This document shows positions 1 through 11,662 of a DNA stretch of 64,000 nucleotides, in pieces (positions within the stretch are counted from its first letter, which is position 1; each line of letters opens with the position of its first letter). The DNA is from Atherinomorus stipes (taxonomy: Eukaryota > Chordata > Actinopteri > Atheriniformes > Atherinidae). Below the pieces are notes generated by a model that ran no database searches, was not told the origin of the DNA, and saw only the letters and a list, made by a program, of their open reading frames with translations. The stretch covers positions 62,001 to 126,000 of the forward strand of contig JALJCO010012653.1 in the NCBI GenBank assembly GCA_023101725.1, given 5' to 3'. The position numbers were made by a program, and so were the translations under genes.

Positions 1-560
1 GCTCGTGTGTGGGTCGAGACGCCGAGCTGGAGACACTAGATCATGTCTTCAACGGTGCATCGCTGTGAAAGCAGCCTGCAGGCTTATTGGGCTCCGTCAG
101 TGCCCTCTGAAATAAAACTGTATCACGTATTATAACGTTAAACAATCACCTCACTTCCCTCCTCTGATCAGGCCAGATTAACAGCTGCAGACTGACCAAG
201 CTGCAGGTGCTGTGTTCACAGCTTGCAGCATCACAACGAGAGACGGTAAATAGTCCACTCAGCCACTTCTTTTGAAAGACTTATATGATTTTACCGGTAA
301 AAAAAACAACAACAACATTGATTTATTTATTTCATGAGTGGCCATGGTATAAGCGAGATACTACCCCGTAAGAAATAAAAGAAATAAAAGCTTAATAAGT
401 GGTTAGAAGCTGATAAACAGCCTCTGATACAACTGCGGTTTGCTGTATTTCAACATTGTCATAATTTTACATATTCAAACTCGTACCAGCTTAACGAACA
501 TAAACTTGGAAAGCGTAGGAAACAGAAATAGCAGTAAACCTACCACCAACAAAGTGAATT
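1..560. other. Intron 4 of zfhx3, left edge
   Basis: No gene is established here. The first 140 bases are richer in CpG than the DNA to their right. On the plus strand one frame is open from the window edge to a TGA at 66-68, and an AATAAA follows at 111-116. This could be the last exon and poly(A) signal of a plus-strand gene, but about 20 codons is too little to support a call. The rest is AT-rich with no recognisable feature. Confidence 0.3.
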
Positions 561-860
561 CTGAATGAAATGTCCATAACTGTATGTATGTGGGGGAACC
601 GCAGCTCCAGTGGGTGGGAGGGAGAGAGGAAAAAAAGGTCCGCTGCGGCCGCCGCCAACATTTTGAAAAGTATCCCGGGAACATGATACGGGTCAGATAC
701 ATTTCCTGTCCTCGTGTAATGGAAAGCGTCTTTTAATGAAAAAAAAAAAGTAAACTCAAAGCTGCCGCCGCTCATATTGAGATGTAGCCAATTTTTCCGC
801 TGGCATGGCGGCATAAACACAGCAGTCACGTGATGTCCGGTATTGGGTGCTGTTGGAGGG
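560..860. promoter_or_regulatory. Promoter-like CpG-rich patch inside intron 4
   Basis: This stretch has a GCGGCCGCCGCC core near 645-657, a CCAAT box on the plus strand near 788 and one on the minus strand near 842. It also has a palindromic E-box TCACGTGA at 826-833 and an ATGGCGGC YY1-type motif near 805. That combination is typical of a housekeeping or alternative promoter and unlike the surrounding AT-rich intron. No exon could be tied to it: the minus-strand open frame of 112 codons and a 16-codon frame after a good Kozak ATG have no recognised homology. It may be an internal promoter of zfhx3, the promoter of a nested transcript, or simply a GC-rich relic. Confidence 0.3.
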
Positions 861-1520
861 CGGGTATTTCAAGAGTACGAGTACAGCAAAATAGGCCAGT
901 ATCGGAGCGAGTACACACTTAAAAAAATAGAGGTACCAGTTTGTACTTAAAAGGGTACAAACACTTGTAGCTGGGGGTGTTCCTTCTTGAAAGACATTTC
1001 TGTACCCTTCGGTCCTGGTCCATTTTTGTACCTTATCAAGCTGTATCAGTTAAAGTACAATTATACCAATTAAAAATTATATAAAAGTCAATAAAATAGA
1101 GATTATGACAACAATCAAAGATTCAAATAATAAATGAATAATTATTATATAAATATTAGGCCAAACACATATACAACTATACAAATAATTATTACTATGA
1201 TTATTATGAAAATCATAATATAATTACTATAATTATACTACTGTTTAGAAGGACTGCTAATTATAGTTACTGTACAAGCTACGCACATTTTTTAATGCTT
1301 CAGGTACCCTTAGGGTTGAAATGGTACAAATTTGTACTTTATATTACTTTGGACCCTGTTCATAGTATATAGGTACACTTCTGGCCTCATAAGGACCAAT
1401 ATTGTACTTTTGTGAGAAAATTTGTAAAAAATGTACCCACAGATGCAGAAATGTTCCTGTCTCGTACTTCTATTTTTGGGAGTGTACCGATACTGGCATC
1501 GGTATGGGGACCTCCCTAGT
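860..1520. repeat. Relic DNA-transposon-like repeat (outer element)
   Basis: The left part ends in CCAGTATCGG (near 897-906) and the right part carries its inverse CCGATACTGG (near 1487-1496). The flanks have 'gagtacgagtac' and 'atcggtat' strings of a kind common at ends of old fish hAT/Charlie-like repeats. The middle is replaced by a second element. The exact ends and family are uncertain. Confidence 0.4.
912..1486. mobile_element. TA-flanked MITE (inner element)
   Basis: The termini are imperfect inverted repeats of about 24 bp. The left end starts CACACTTAAAAAAATAGAGG and the right end, reversed, starts CACTCCCAAAAATAGAAG. Both are flanked by TA (912-913 and 1485-1486), which fits a Tc1/mariner-type target duplication. 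The interior is AT-rich and repeats 'gtac' words such as GGTACC, AAGGGTACAAA and TTGTACTTT. It has no coding capacity, so it is non-autonomous. It interrupts the older palindromic repeat around it. Confidence 0.5.
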
Positions 1521-1638
1521 TGTCTGTATTACCTGCTACAAATTTATTAAACAATAAGAGTTTGCAGTATCATGCCAAGAACTAACAAATGTAAGAATAA
1601 AAAGAAGGCATGCAAGCATGCCATAGCTGAAAATGATT

Positions 1639-1850
1639 TTAACTCATTCACTGCCATTGACGTCTATAGCCGTTTTCAGCGGGGAGAAAAGTATTGAACA
1701 TGTCAACATTTTTCTCCGAAAATATATTTCTAGTAGAGCTATTGATATGAACACAATCTGGTGAAAATCTGGCGACATCTGGTAAAAATTACAATACTTT
1801 TTTTCCCTGCTGTATACGGCTATAGAAGTCAATGGCAGTGAATGAGTTAA
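1639..1850. mobile_element. TTAA-flanked foldback MITE
   Basis: The element has long terminal inverted repeats of about 55 bp. The left end reads CTCATTCACTGCCATTGACG and the right end is its near-perfect inverse ending in CAGTGAATGAG. Both ends abut TTAA (1639-1642 and 1847-1850), the target duplication of piggyBac- and Kolobok-type transposons. The interior is about 90 bp with no credible gene. The 'tcattcactgccattgac' terminus is a motif I associate with abundant fish MITEs. Confidence 0.7.
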
Positions 1851-4800
1851 AGACAAAAAGACCTAACACTACACTTAATCTGAAGATTGACAGCAGTTTC
1901 CGTATTTTGAAGTGAAAGCCAGCTTGCACGGCGACTCTTCACTGCAGTTTGACAATCAAATACACAACAAGCTCAGGAAAATGAATGAGTCTGCTCATTA
2001 TTTGGAATCTTATGGGGATCTTTTTGATGACAAAATGGACACCATCATCCTGGGATCTTTGTAGTGGGGGGTTTATGTGGTGGGAAGAAGATAAGACCAT
2101 AATTGATACCGCATGCCTACAACAAAATCTTTACAGGTATGAGACAGTGGCAGGCAAAGCCAAAGTACAACATTAGATACAGAGACCTTCTGGTTGGTGC
2201 AGGGAGAAGTTCCTCCATGACGCAATTGCTCCCTCAACAATGTCCACAACTCCTAAAGGGAAGAACTTAATTTCATTGTTTGTCATAAAAACAAAATGAA
2301 AGCCTGGAAAACATTACTACTGGCTGCCTTTTTGGGAGGAAAACCTGTTGATTTAATAATACAATCAACATGATGAAAATTATGTGAGAGGTACTGAAGA
2401 GAAAAGAATGTCTATGAAGCCTAAAGGTAAGAATTGGGAATGCGTGTTATGAAGACAGAATACTTTGCTGAGTAAAATGTTTCGTTTTCTAACACAGTTG
2501 AATTAAAAGATGGTCTTTGCTGATGTAAAGCATTCAGTCTTTTGTACCTTGTGGAGACAATGAGAAGAATGAAAGAGTAAAAGAAAAGAAAATGGCTTGG
2601 TAACATTGAGAAAAACACGTGAAATAAAGCAATTCTTTTATAAAACTAAGAGGGGAGGAGGAAGGGTTTGAAGGAAGGTATAAACTATATCTGCATCATA
2701 CAGTGCATCATTGCCTATAGTGATAAAACTACACACACAAAGTGGAGCTTATCTCCGCCTTGAACTGTGATAAACCTGGTCACAAAAACTGATATAACCT
2801 TGCTTCCTATTCCTTTCCTTTCACCAATCTGCCTTTTGTACTGATAAGGTTGGAGATAACATGATCACCAGTTTTCTTGCACATTAGCAGGAAGGTGCTC
2901 TGTTACTCCTGTCCAAAGGTAATTAAACAATGGCCAAAAAATAAATAAATAACACAAATTCAACACAACAGCTGAAGGTCTCAAATTCCCAGCTCACAAT
3001 GTAACACATTGTTTAATCTCTTTCCTTTGTCTGATCCTGTCATGGCACACAAAGAATATATATCTTTATCGCTACCTTAAACCTTTTGGATGAGGGCAAA
3101 ATGCATGTTATGTGATGCAAGGGTTTCTTTAAGATGCTGTAAACAGCCATTAAAAACAGACCTGGCACCTCTGTGTAAACAATATTTTTACTTCTCTTTC
3201 GTTTTCATTCACTGTCACTTTGTTAGTCCCAGCAACACCCACAGTAGAGTCTTTGCGTGTATAATGAACACCACCAGCAGCAACAGCTGTGCCACGGGTC
3301 AGAGCCTGACCCTTTTTCTGGCCCTCTCGAGGGGTGGGAGCTAGAAGAGTTGTGAAATTCTTGTACCCTGCCAAACACTAAGCTCTAGTAGCCCTCCTCT
3401 ACTTGCCTGACAGCCCCTCTTTCCAATCCACCAAGATTTTGAGGTATATGTCACTGCTTCCTTGTTCCACCCACTACTCTCAAGGATTTATTTGAAGTAT
3501 GATGCTAGAGCTCGAAACTCTGCAGGCAATGACCGACACCTGATATAAAGAGGGTAACTAGAGTTCTGGATCATAATAGTGATGACTGAGGGTGACAGGG
3601 ATACAGACTTCAAATACTTCCTATTTTTTTTCCTCTATGAGTTCACAAAAAATATACATTTGATGAGTTCTGTGACTTTGTAGATGAAACAATTGCTTTG
3701 TGTCTGTCTGTCTACATGCATTCACACGCTTATGAATGTGAAAGGAGAGAATAGGCTGTCTCTCAGGATGTGCAGCTCACGCTTTATTAGAGCGGTACTA
3801 CCAGTAAATCAGAGCTCAGCTTTTCCTGGAACTGCTGCAACCTTTCCCACTGAGCACTATTACTGAACAATCATAGGCTAGCCATGATAATTAGCAGAGT
3901 ATCTATCCATCCAACCCTCCTGCAGCCTACCCCACCCAACCCTTTCTCCTATCTCTCCATCCTCTTTTTACCCCTCCTCCACTGAGAAATGTCTGGAAAG
4001 TGAGAGGGTAAGACGAAGCCCCCCAACAGATATCACTAAAGACTCACTTTACCTGCTTGTAATTTTTACCTCAGAGGTGAATTGAGCGACAACTTGTTCA
4101 GGTCCACACTGTAAAAACCACTGAGAAAATATCAAATGGAGAAGACAAGGAGACTGGGAGACAAGTTAAGTATGGACATACCAAACAAGTCAAAGTAGCA
4201 ATAATGAAAAAAAAAGTGCAAACATATGAAAAAGGAGCCGTGCCGTCAACTTGTCTGAGTCAGCAGTATTATGTCTCCTGCATAAGTCCAAAAACAACTC
4301 TGTTGTATTTGATTGCAATGCAAGCTGGAATAGAACCATAACGTATTGATGGTTGCTTTCCCACTGCAACCAACTGTACGGTCCAAAAGGATTGGAGGCA
4401 ATTCTGGTAGTTGTAATCATTTATAAGGAGAGGTCATCCCTGCTGGCATTCCAGAGTCTGAAAAGCCAGCACTTCTGCTGAGTCAGATTATAAGTGAAAC
4501 ACCTTAATGCCTTTTCATGTAACCACTAATCCTTTCATTTACATTACAGCTACTTTTCCTCTATTATGTTTCCAGTGTGATTATTTGCTCTTTGCGTAGG
4601 ACAGACATTTTCTTTCTTTGGTTTGGTTTGGTTTGCTTTGGTTCTTTAGGATTGCAGTGAGGGGTAAAATAAGAGCAGAAACGCTTCCCAAGATACACAT
4701 GTATCATGTTCATTAATGGACAGCACATCTGATCAAAAGCTCTGCGCTTTAAGGTAACAGGGGATGTGACTGGGTGTGCATGGCAGAGGGAGGAAGGTGA

Positions 4801-7800
4801 ACATTTTATACAGTTGGGTGTGATCTACAGAGCAGACTCAGGACAGAGGAAAGGATGTCAGGACGTTCTCAGTTAAAGATTACCCATTTGATAGTGACGG
4901 CACTTTCTCCCCGTCTTTCCATGGCCAAGCGGCATCTGGAGTGGATTTTGTGCTAGCAGACACCGAGGAACATGATTACATTCGGCTAACTGCGCTCTAA
5001 ACTGATTATGCATGTGCCAAGCTAATGGACTACATTTGCAAGAGGAAAAATAACATCCAATCAATCTCAATTACCGCCGATTGCACCGGCCCCCGAGACA
5101 AGGAAGGTAGCCAGCTAACCCCCCTCCTTCCAATGCTCCTCCCCTTTCCCCCAACCCTTGACTGGAAGCTGAGGCCTGTGGCTGATCTTGATTAGGCTCC
5201 ACCCATTCCAGCTAGTATGAGTGACCAGGTCTGGAGGTGGGTTAGCCTCTCACTCCCACACCCTGGGACCTCTGCCACAGGTACAACCACTACTATAAAC
5301 AAATACAGAATTATGTAAGTGGTTAATTGCTAAATGTGTTTATTTTAGATCAATCTAATACGGATCTGAATATTTTTAAAGCCATTTATCCAAATCAACG
5401 GTGGGTCACCTGAGCTGCAACAGAATCCCACTTGTGTTGAGGACTGACCCTTCTAAGAGCAGATGGACACCTATCATGCTGTCATCAGAGTTACTCAAAT
5501 CCTCATGGCCCATGGGAAAAAAGAGACGGTGAAAGCTAGCTTTAAAACACGAGGGACAGTTGGCAGAACGCACAGTGTTCAGAATGGGTATCTCTTAATT
5601 GAGGACAGTACACAGGGGGAGAGACGGCATCACCCCCCACTGTTTGGTGGGCCAGTGGTCAGGATGACTTGCTGGATCTTTCTGTGGTCTTTTGGAACAT
5701 TCCAATACATGGGGTGGTGGGGTTGATATTTTTAGAAAGCCCTAATATGGGCCGCATACCACAGACTCTCAAATTATCCCATCCAGCTTAGCCCTCAGTT
5801 TAAACCTTCCTTTTTAATTCCAGTAATTACAGGCTCCAATTTATATGGAGCTGTGCACACAAAGGGCCTGTTTAATGCAAACCAGTTTGATTTGGGTGAA
5901 GTGTCCCAAGCATCTCCCACATCTTACAGCCTGTTTATGCTGACTTGATGATTTATTTTCTCCCCAAAAAGGTTAAAAACGGTGCTATTTGCATCAGATT
6001 TCTTTAGGGAGGAATAAATGAATGGTGATTTTCCTTTTTTCGTCCATGCATAATATACCAAGTGGGTTTTACAGGCTTGTGGGGCACTGTGGGTTTCTGC
6101 CTGTCAGTATCTTTACCAGGACCATAAATTCAACATAGTAAGAAAACTGTGACATTGTCAAGAGGAAAGTCAGTGCAGCCAAGAAGCCTCACAACCATGT
6201 ACTTGTTGTCACACTGGTGAGTCATAAACTACTCTAATGATTCTTGTCAACTTGTGAACATCTTTGTTTTTGGAGTAGTGTCTGGGTTGAGTAGACGCAT
6301 ATAAGAACTACAGTTTTCCCTGTTTGAGAGAGCAGGTAATTTCTAGACAAATGCACACACTCTTGGTTGGAAGATCAATTGGTTTTAAGAAATATGGAGC
6401 CATCTTAAGAGGATTAAGTCATAAAAAATGATCATGCCTGGATGTGTTGTACATATTTAATCCCCCACAGCCTGCCCAGCAGTGTGACATATGTCTCTTC
6501 TCTCATAACAACTCGCACGGAAAAAGAGACGGGGGAGAAAAAATAACAGTTTCTTTTGGCCTCATGCTAAGCAGAGAGCACAAAGATAATGTAATATAAA
6601 TTGTTCTATATCCTGCAAGACAAAACAAGTTAATCCCTCCAAAGGTGCAAGGAAGAGAGTTTGCCTGAACCTGTCTATTTTTTTATAAGATGTGAGACAC
6701 TCAGAGGAATCTGGGCCAAATCCAGCAGCTAAGGACAAGAAAGGAGAGCCACACAATGGGAAACACACAATAACCCAACAAATTCACATATCCTGTAGCA
6801 ATATTGTCATTTGTATAACCTATAAAAGTCTTTCAGTGGCCTTCGTCTTGGTGCAAACCAGACCGATGAGCCAAACTGTTCTCTGCTCCCCTGGTCCTCT
6901 TTAACAGCTGCAGCAGTAGTCCTGTATCACACCTGCACCTTAATCAAAACACAGGGAATTGATTTCTCTCTCTTTTTTTTTCTTCTTTTAACTGTTATTT
7001 CAATACAAAGGCCCATGGGCAGGAAACATGTCTGTCATGCCAGGGGCTTTAAGGATCTGCTCATAATGCTGGATGGGTTTCAAATACATGCCATTTCTGA
7101 AGGGGGTTAAAATGGCCACTTCACACTAGTTTTTAGTGTAATTAAAACTCCATGCTTGAAGCAGCATTTTTCAGATGATAACGAAGCTTCCTTTGGGAAA
7201 AGATCCAAGCATCAGAAATGGGAAGTAACACAACTGTGCAAATCATTTTTTCATTGAGTTTACTGTGTAATGTAAATGACTTGCTTAAAAAAAAATCAAA
7301 ATGGAAAAATAGACAGTCATGATGTTTGTGTGTGACATATGCTTACAGCAACAAGGTGCTGCCGGTGCTTCTATGTGTTTTGGTGTGTGCATGTGCAGCT
7401 ATGCCAGCTTGGGTTAAGCGTAGACTGGCCGAAGCCGCAGACACACAGGATAGGTACCTAAGTGGAATCAGGCCTGTTAGATTTATGGCCATTTGTTCGG
7501 AGAGTGTTCATCCACTGGCTATTATGGAATGATTAGAGGAGAAGGTGAAGCTCCAAGTCCAGCAAAAATCAATACAGCTGTCGAGAACAATTCAGCCTTT
7601 CCCGCTCCGAGGAGTATTAGCACCAAACCTCTGTCTCCTAACACTTCTTCATTCGTCTCCAAGTGATTCAGCTCTAAGCTACCAAACTGGCTTCTCCTGC
7701 CATGTCCTTCTTGTGGCAACAGTGTGGCGCTGCTTTTAAATGATAGCTGGGAATGGTTACACAGCAAAGCTATCATTCATGACTTGGGAAGAAGCTGTTG

Positions 7801-8158
7801 GTGGGGTGTGCAGCATTAGAACATATACTGTACAGCAGAGTATCTAGCTGGCAGAGAGATAATTGAACAAACATTTTGACCTTTGTCTTAACTGTATTCA
7901 AATTCATAGATTCTTCTTTAAAGATGATCAATAATCCCAGAAAAAATACAAGTATATTATTGCTCTTGGTTATTTCACAAAAGTCTCAAACAGGCAAGTT
8001 AACACTGCAAATCCGCAACTGCATTTGCACAAATTTGCAAAATGTTCGTAATATATGTCTCCATGAATAACAGCCTATTAATTTTCAGATGTTTTTAAAA
8101 TCCAAGTTATATCTTCTTAAATGCTGTTCTTAGTGGTAGGTACAAGAAAGAAACTAAC
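1851..8158 (-). other. Intron 4 of zfhx3 (proximal part), no gene seen
   Basis: This follows the GTTAGT donor at 8158-8153 on the minus strand. It is AT-rich sequence without a convincing exon. It contains short tracts such as GGTTTGGTTTGGTTTG near 4619. The stretch around 4880-5110, which includes TGATTATGCATGTGCC and CAATCAATCTCAATTACC, looks more ordered than its surroundings and may be a conserved non-coding element. Intron 4 is at least 8.1 kb and continues beyond position 1. Confidence 0.6.
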
Positions 8159-8655
8159 CTTGTACAGTTTCAGGCTTGCCTCATGGCGGGAATTGACAGT
8201 GTGCATCCTCAGCTTCTCCAGGCTGTTGGTGTAGTAGTCGCAGGCATTACACTTCAGGTGAACTGGATTGCCTATGGCCACACATTTCAGGCGCCATTCA
8301 TTCCCTTTGCCCCCTTCTTTGATGTGAGCCACAAGCTGATATTTCTGCACATGCTTGTCTGTTTTGCAGTGCAGCTGGAAGTTGGCCTTGAGCTGAGTGG
8401 TGTAGTGGCACAACTTGCACTGATGAGAGTCTCCCACCACAGCACGCCACTCCTCTTCCGGCAGGCTGCGTTCAGCTCCCATATGCATGCCAAGCACATC
8501 CAGGTTGTCAGTGGTGAAGCGGTTGCACACAGCACACTGAAAGAGCTTGAGAGAAGGATCTGTTGTTTGTGATAGACTTTCTCCCAGCGTCATCAGTTCC
8601 TCAGACACCAACTGCCCACCGCCCAGGCGCACATCCATAGGGATTTCCCCACCTA
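8159..8655 (-). CDS. zfhx3 coding exon 4 (residues 1021-1186), zinc fingers
   Basis: Third coding exon of the ZFHX3 transcription factor. The acceptor CACAG precedes base 8655 and the donor is AAG|GTTAGT at 8159/8158. The exon starts in phase 1 (completing a Val codon) and ends in phase 0. It encodes the ZFHX3 signature [19 protein letters not shown] and then three finger modules. The first is a partial C2H2 with C1061, C1064 and H1078 but no clear second His. The second is C1100, C1103, H1116 and H1122. The third is C1156, C1159, H1172 and H1178. Between the last two lies the family-conserved [12 protein letters not shown] linker. It ends at SLKLYK, where the vertebrate protein continues into exon 5 outside the window. 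ZFHX4 lacks the GGEIP...SEEL segment, which supports ZFHX3. Confidence 0.95.
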
Positions 8656-8892
8656 CTGTGACATAGGGGAAAGAAGAGAGGGAAATGATAGACAAAGGTA
8701 TTTAGATGACAGCAAACACATACACTATTTGATTAGGCAAATTCAAAGTTTACAACCTTTAGCAATAGTTACATTTTAAAGACAGTTTTATCTCAGGTAC
8801 TTCTCACTAGGAATACCAACTAGGATAAGAAGTCTTAGTTTGAAATGAGTTTTGAGCTATAAGCTAGAAATGCCTGGAGTTTTCCACTAGGA

Positions 8893-8926
8893 AAACAAAC
8901 AAACAAACAAACAAAAACAAACAAAA
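8893..8926. repeat. (AAAC)n simple repeat
   Basis: Tandem AAAC units with one A-rich interruption, inside intron 3. Confidence 0.9.
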
Positions 8927-10880
8927 GAACACCCCATCCCCCTCCCAAAAAACTTCAGACTGCCAGACAATATATGCACACATCTTATTGTTTAACCATA
9001 TCAATGTCATAGCTTGAAGGAGAGAACCCCCTCCCCGCCCCCCCAAAAAAGCTATGTTGTAATTACGAAAAAACTAAGAAATTCACAATTGAACTTGGCT
9101 GTAATCAAAATCACTGTCATTTACAACATTTATATGAATATGCTTCTTTGCTTGGATATTTCACCTTCCTTGTCTCCAAATTGGCTTCGATTCAATGTGG
9201 ACACCTAACAGCTTAAATCTACTTGGTACTTGAAAGGAAGGAAAAAAATAAGCTAAAACCATATACACCATGACACCAATCACATAACTGATTTCTATAC
9301 AGTCTGTGAAGGTTACCTTTAAAAATGAATGCTAAAAAAATGAGGTAAAAGGAGACGTTTTTGCTTTAACTTGCTGATCTTTAATCTTTCACTGGCCGGA
9401 CTGAACATGCAGGCTTGACCAGGCTTGGCTTTACACTAAATTAATTCCAGCAGCTCCTTTTTTATTTATTGCTGCAGTGTGCAGCTTGTTCTAAGACTTT
9501 TCTCCATTACCTGGGCTTTTATAGCCAGGAGAGGGAAACCTCTGTAGAAGTCCACTGAAATCACTTACAGACGCTGCTATGTAGCCATGACTCCTTACGT
9601 TTGCACAAACACACAGATGCACCCTCATGCTCACTCTCTGTCCTGGACCGGTGTTTTTCGGGACCTTACACTTACTATTCACTCTGACTGTCATACTCCA
9701 TTATAGTACAGATTCAGTGATTTAACATAGATATGGATTCTGTTTGCCAATATTTTTCTTTTATTATTAATCATTAGAACAAGGTTCTGATCTACAGCTT
9801 TGAGTTCTTCATTTTTAAGTTCTTCCATTTTGAAGCCATGATATTGAAACAGTCTGCATTTAGATAAACAACAAACACTCTACTTTTTTTATTTTCAAAC
9901 CAACTGTTTGAAATAAATAACTGCTACTGTACAGCTTCACAGTTGATGCTAGAAACAAAAGCTGGCACAAATAACTACATCATCATCCCCTCTTCCTGTT
10001 TCTTTAATTCACTTGATCATCATCTAATATTGTCCTTTTACTAGTCGAGTCTTGGGAAAGGGGATTACCAAGTCATTGAGATCATGTGAGTTCGACATTT
10101 GTTATGTCTGTAGCAATACACTGAGAAAACAAATATGCACTTCACACTTTACTTGTTTAGTCTGAGATTTCCTTTTGATGACAGAGTTTCTCACAACATT
10201 GACAGAGCCGTATGTACCATACTGTACATATAGTATCAGTGTGGGCATGACAGCTGCAAGCATTTCTTAAAATGTGGCCATGGATAACACCAGTGTAATT
10301 TCTGGGTCCAGCCTGTGTAATCATTGCCTCTCCTTGTAATAAGCCTATTACAACTCACCTCGCAAAATGAACCAGATGACAGAAATGGGGAAAAAGAATT
10401 AGTCACAGCAATAAATTCTTGTTTGTGTCTTTAAACAACTTGTGACAGTCAGAAGACAAGACTGAACAAACTGTGTGGTTATAACCAGTCCTCAAAACAT
10501 TTGGCTATACTTCTGAATTACCCTGCTCTAACCTTCCTTCTTTGACCAAAATAAAATTTATAGCCGCAATTACTACATTTAAAAAAAAAAAGAAAAAAGA
10601 AGAGAGAACTGAGGTTCAGCACCACTTTGGGAATAATGATATAAAAAGGCTGAGGGTGACTGCCTGTGGGAAGGGCACGGTGTGGAAGAACATCGAGGTT
10701 TGGCACTCTAACCCTAGAAATCAATTATATCTGGAGTTCTGCACACCATATGGCACACTTCTTGCTATAGATGAGTGAATTATATTATTTGGCAGACTGG
10801 GCTTGTTAGAAACCTTTACTACTGATGGCATCAGCATAGGGCATTATGAAAAATAAGGTCAAATGTGATGATAAATCTGG

Positions 10881-10919
10881 TTTACATAGCAGTGAAAAGG
10901 GTAAACATTGCTATGTAAA
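10881..10919. repeat. Short inverted repeat (hairpin) in intron 3
   Basis: The left arm TTTACATAGCAGTG (10881-10894) pairs with the right arm CATTGCTATGTAAA (10906-10919) with one mismatch (a G-T wobble on one strand) around an 11-nt loop. It lies about 165 nt inside the intron from the exon 3 donor. Confidence 0.7.
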
Positions 10920-11082
10920 AATGAATAACTACTATATATTACTGCTACCTGATAAAAAAGGATTCAGTATACGGTACATTTCAAATAGAAATGGTTCCCA
11001 CATTAAATAAACTTAAGTTTTACTTGTCTTTTGGGGTAACAAGGAAGATTTTTCATATTAAAAAAGACAAAATGTGGCTCAC

Positions 11083-11662
11083 CAAGTGCAGGTCCCAAGG
11101 CAGCCATGCTGGGATCCAGATGAAAGCTCCCCATCAAAAACTGGGCCTCAGCGCCAGCTGGGTCTATCTTGAGGCCTGGTGGAAGGCTCATGTTCTGGGT
11201 CAAGTAATATTGGTAGAGCTCAGCCTCTGACGGTGAAGGCATGGCTCCCAATCCAAGTCGTCCATGCTGCATCTGAGTCACATTCTGCTGGAGGAGCATC
11301 ATGTTGTGCATGTGCTTCTCACTGGTCATGTGGATGCGCAGGTTCCGTGCCACATTGGTCTCGTAGTCACAAACCTCACACCGCCAAGTGGGTTTGCTCT
11401 TCGGTTTGGTTGGTGAGGGTGCTCCACATGGTACAGACATATGGGTAGAGGTCTGTGTAGGATGGTGATGTGGAGTGTGATGGCTGCTGGCCTGAGTTGC
11501 TGAGGGAACAGCTACCACTCCTCCTGGGGTATGCCCAAACACTTGCTCCTGCCCAGAGCCAATGGAACCTCCATTCTGCAGTGTTTGCATGTTGTTCAGG
11601 TGTTTATCCGATTGCATGTGGATGCTTAGGTTACCCTTTGTGGTAGTGGAGTAGTTACACAC
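11083..11662 (-). CDS. zfhx3 coding exon 3 (residues 828-1020 plus first base of 1021)
   Basis: Second coding exon of ZFHX3. The acceptor is TTTTCCAG|GTG at 11662 and the donor is CTTG|GTGAGC at 11083. It is 580 nt, entering in phase 0 and leaving in phase 1. It completes a C2H2 finger begun in exon 2 (C826 in exon 2; C829, H842 and H848 here). It then carries a second finger, [19 protein letters not shown] (C922, C925, H938, H944). The linker between them (about 858-915) is rich in Ser, Thr, Gln and His, including [12 protein letters not shown], where mammalian ZFHX3 has an alanine-rich run. The C-terminal part ([20 protein letters not shown]) is the conserved leucine/tyrosine-rich segment of the family. 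The protein acts in the nucleus as a DNA-binding regulator. Confidence 0.96.

Larger units (their letters stand above)
8656..11082 (-). other. Intron 3 of zfhx3 (2427 bp)
   Basis: Bounded by donor G|GTGAGC at 11083/11082 and acceptor CACAG|TA at 8655. It is AT-rich with no gene. It holds an (AAAC)n tract at about 8893-8926, a polypurine A-rich run at about 10581-10605 and a 14-bp-stem hairpin at 10881-10919. Open frames in it are short and have no recognisable product. Confidence 0.85.

Noticed and set aside
491..829. 112-codon minus-strand open frame with MLAAAAAD-like start
   Set aside because: No recognised domain and no splice donor that extends it; kept only as context for the promoter-like patch.
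8183..8572. 129-codon plus-strand open frame
   Set aside because: Antisense shadow of zfhx3 exon 4, which has clear family homology on the minus strand.
11003..11082. Extension of exon 3 frame beyond PAL
   Set aside because: The frame continues past a consensus GTGAGC donor into intron; the next exon rejoins in phase at 8655 with the expected family sequence.
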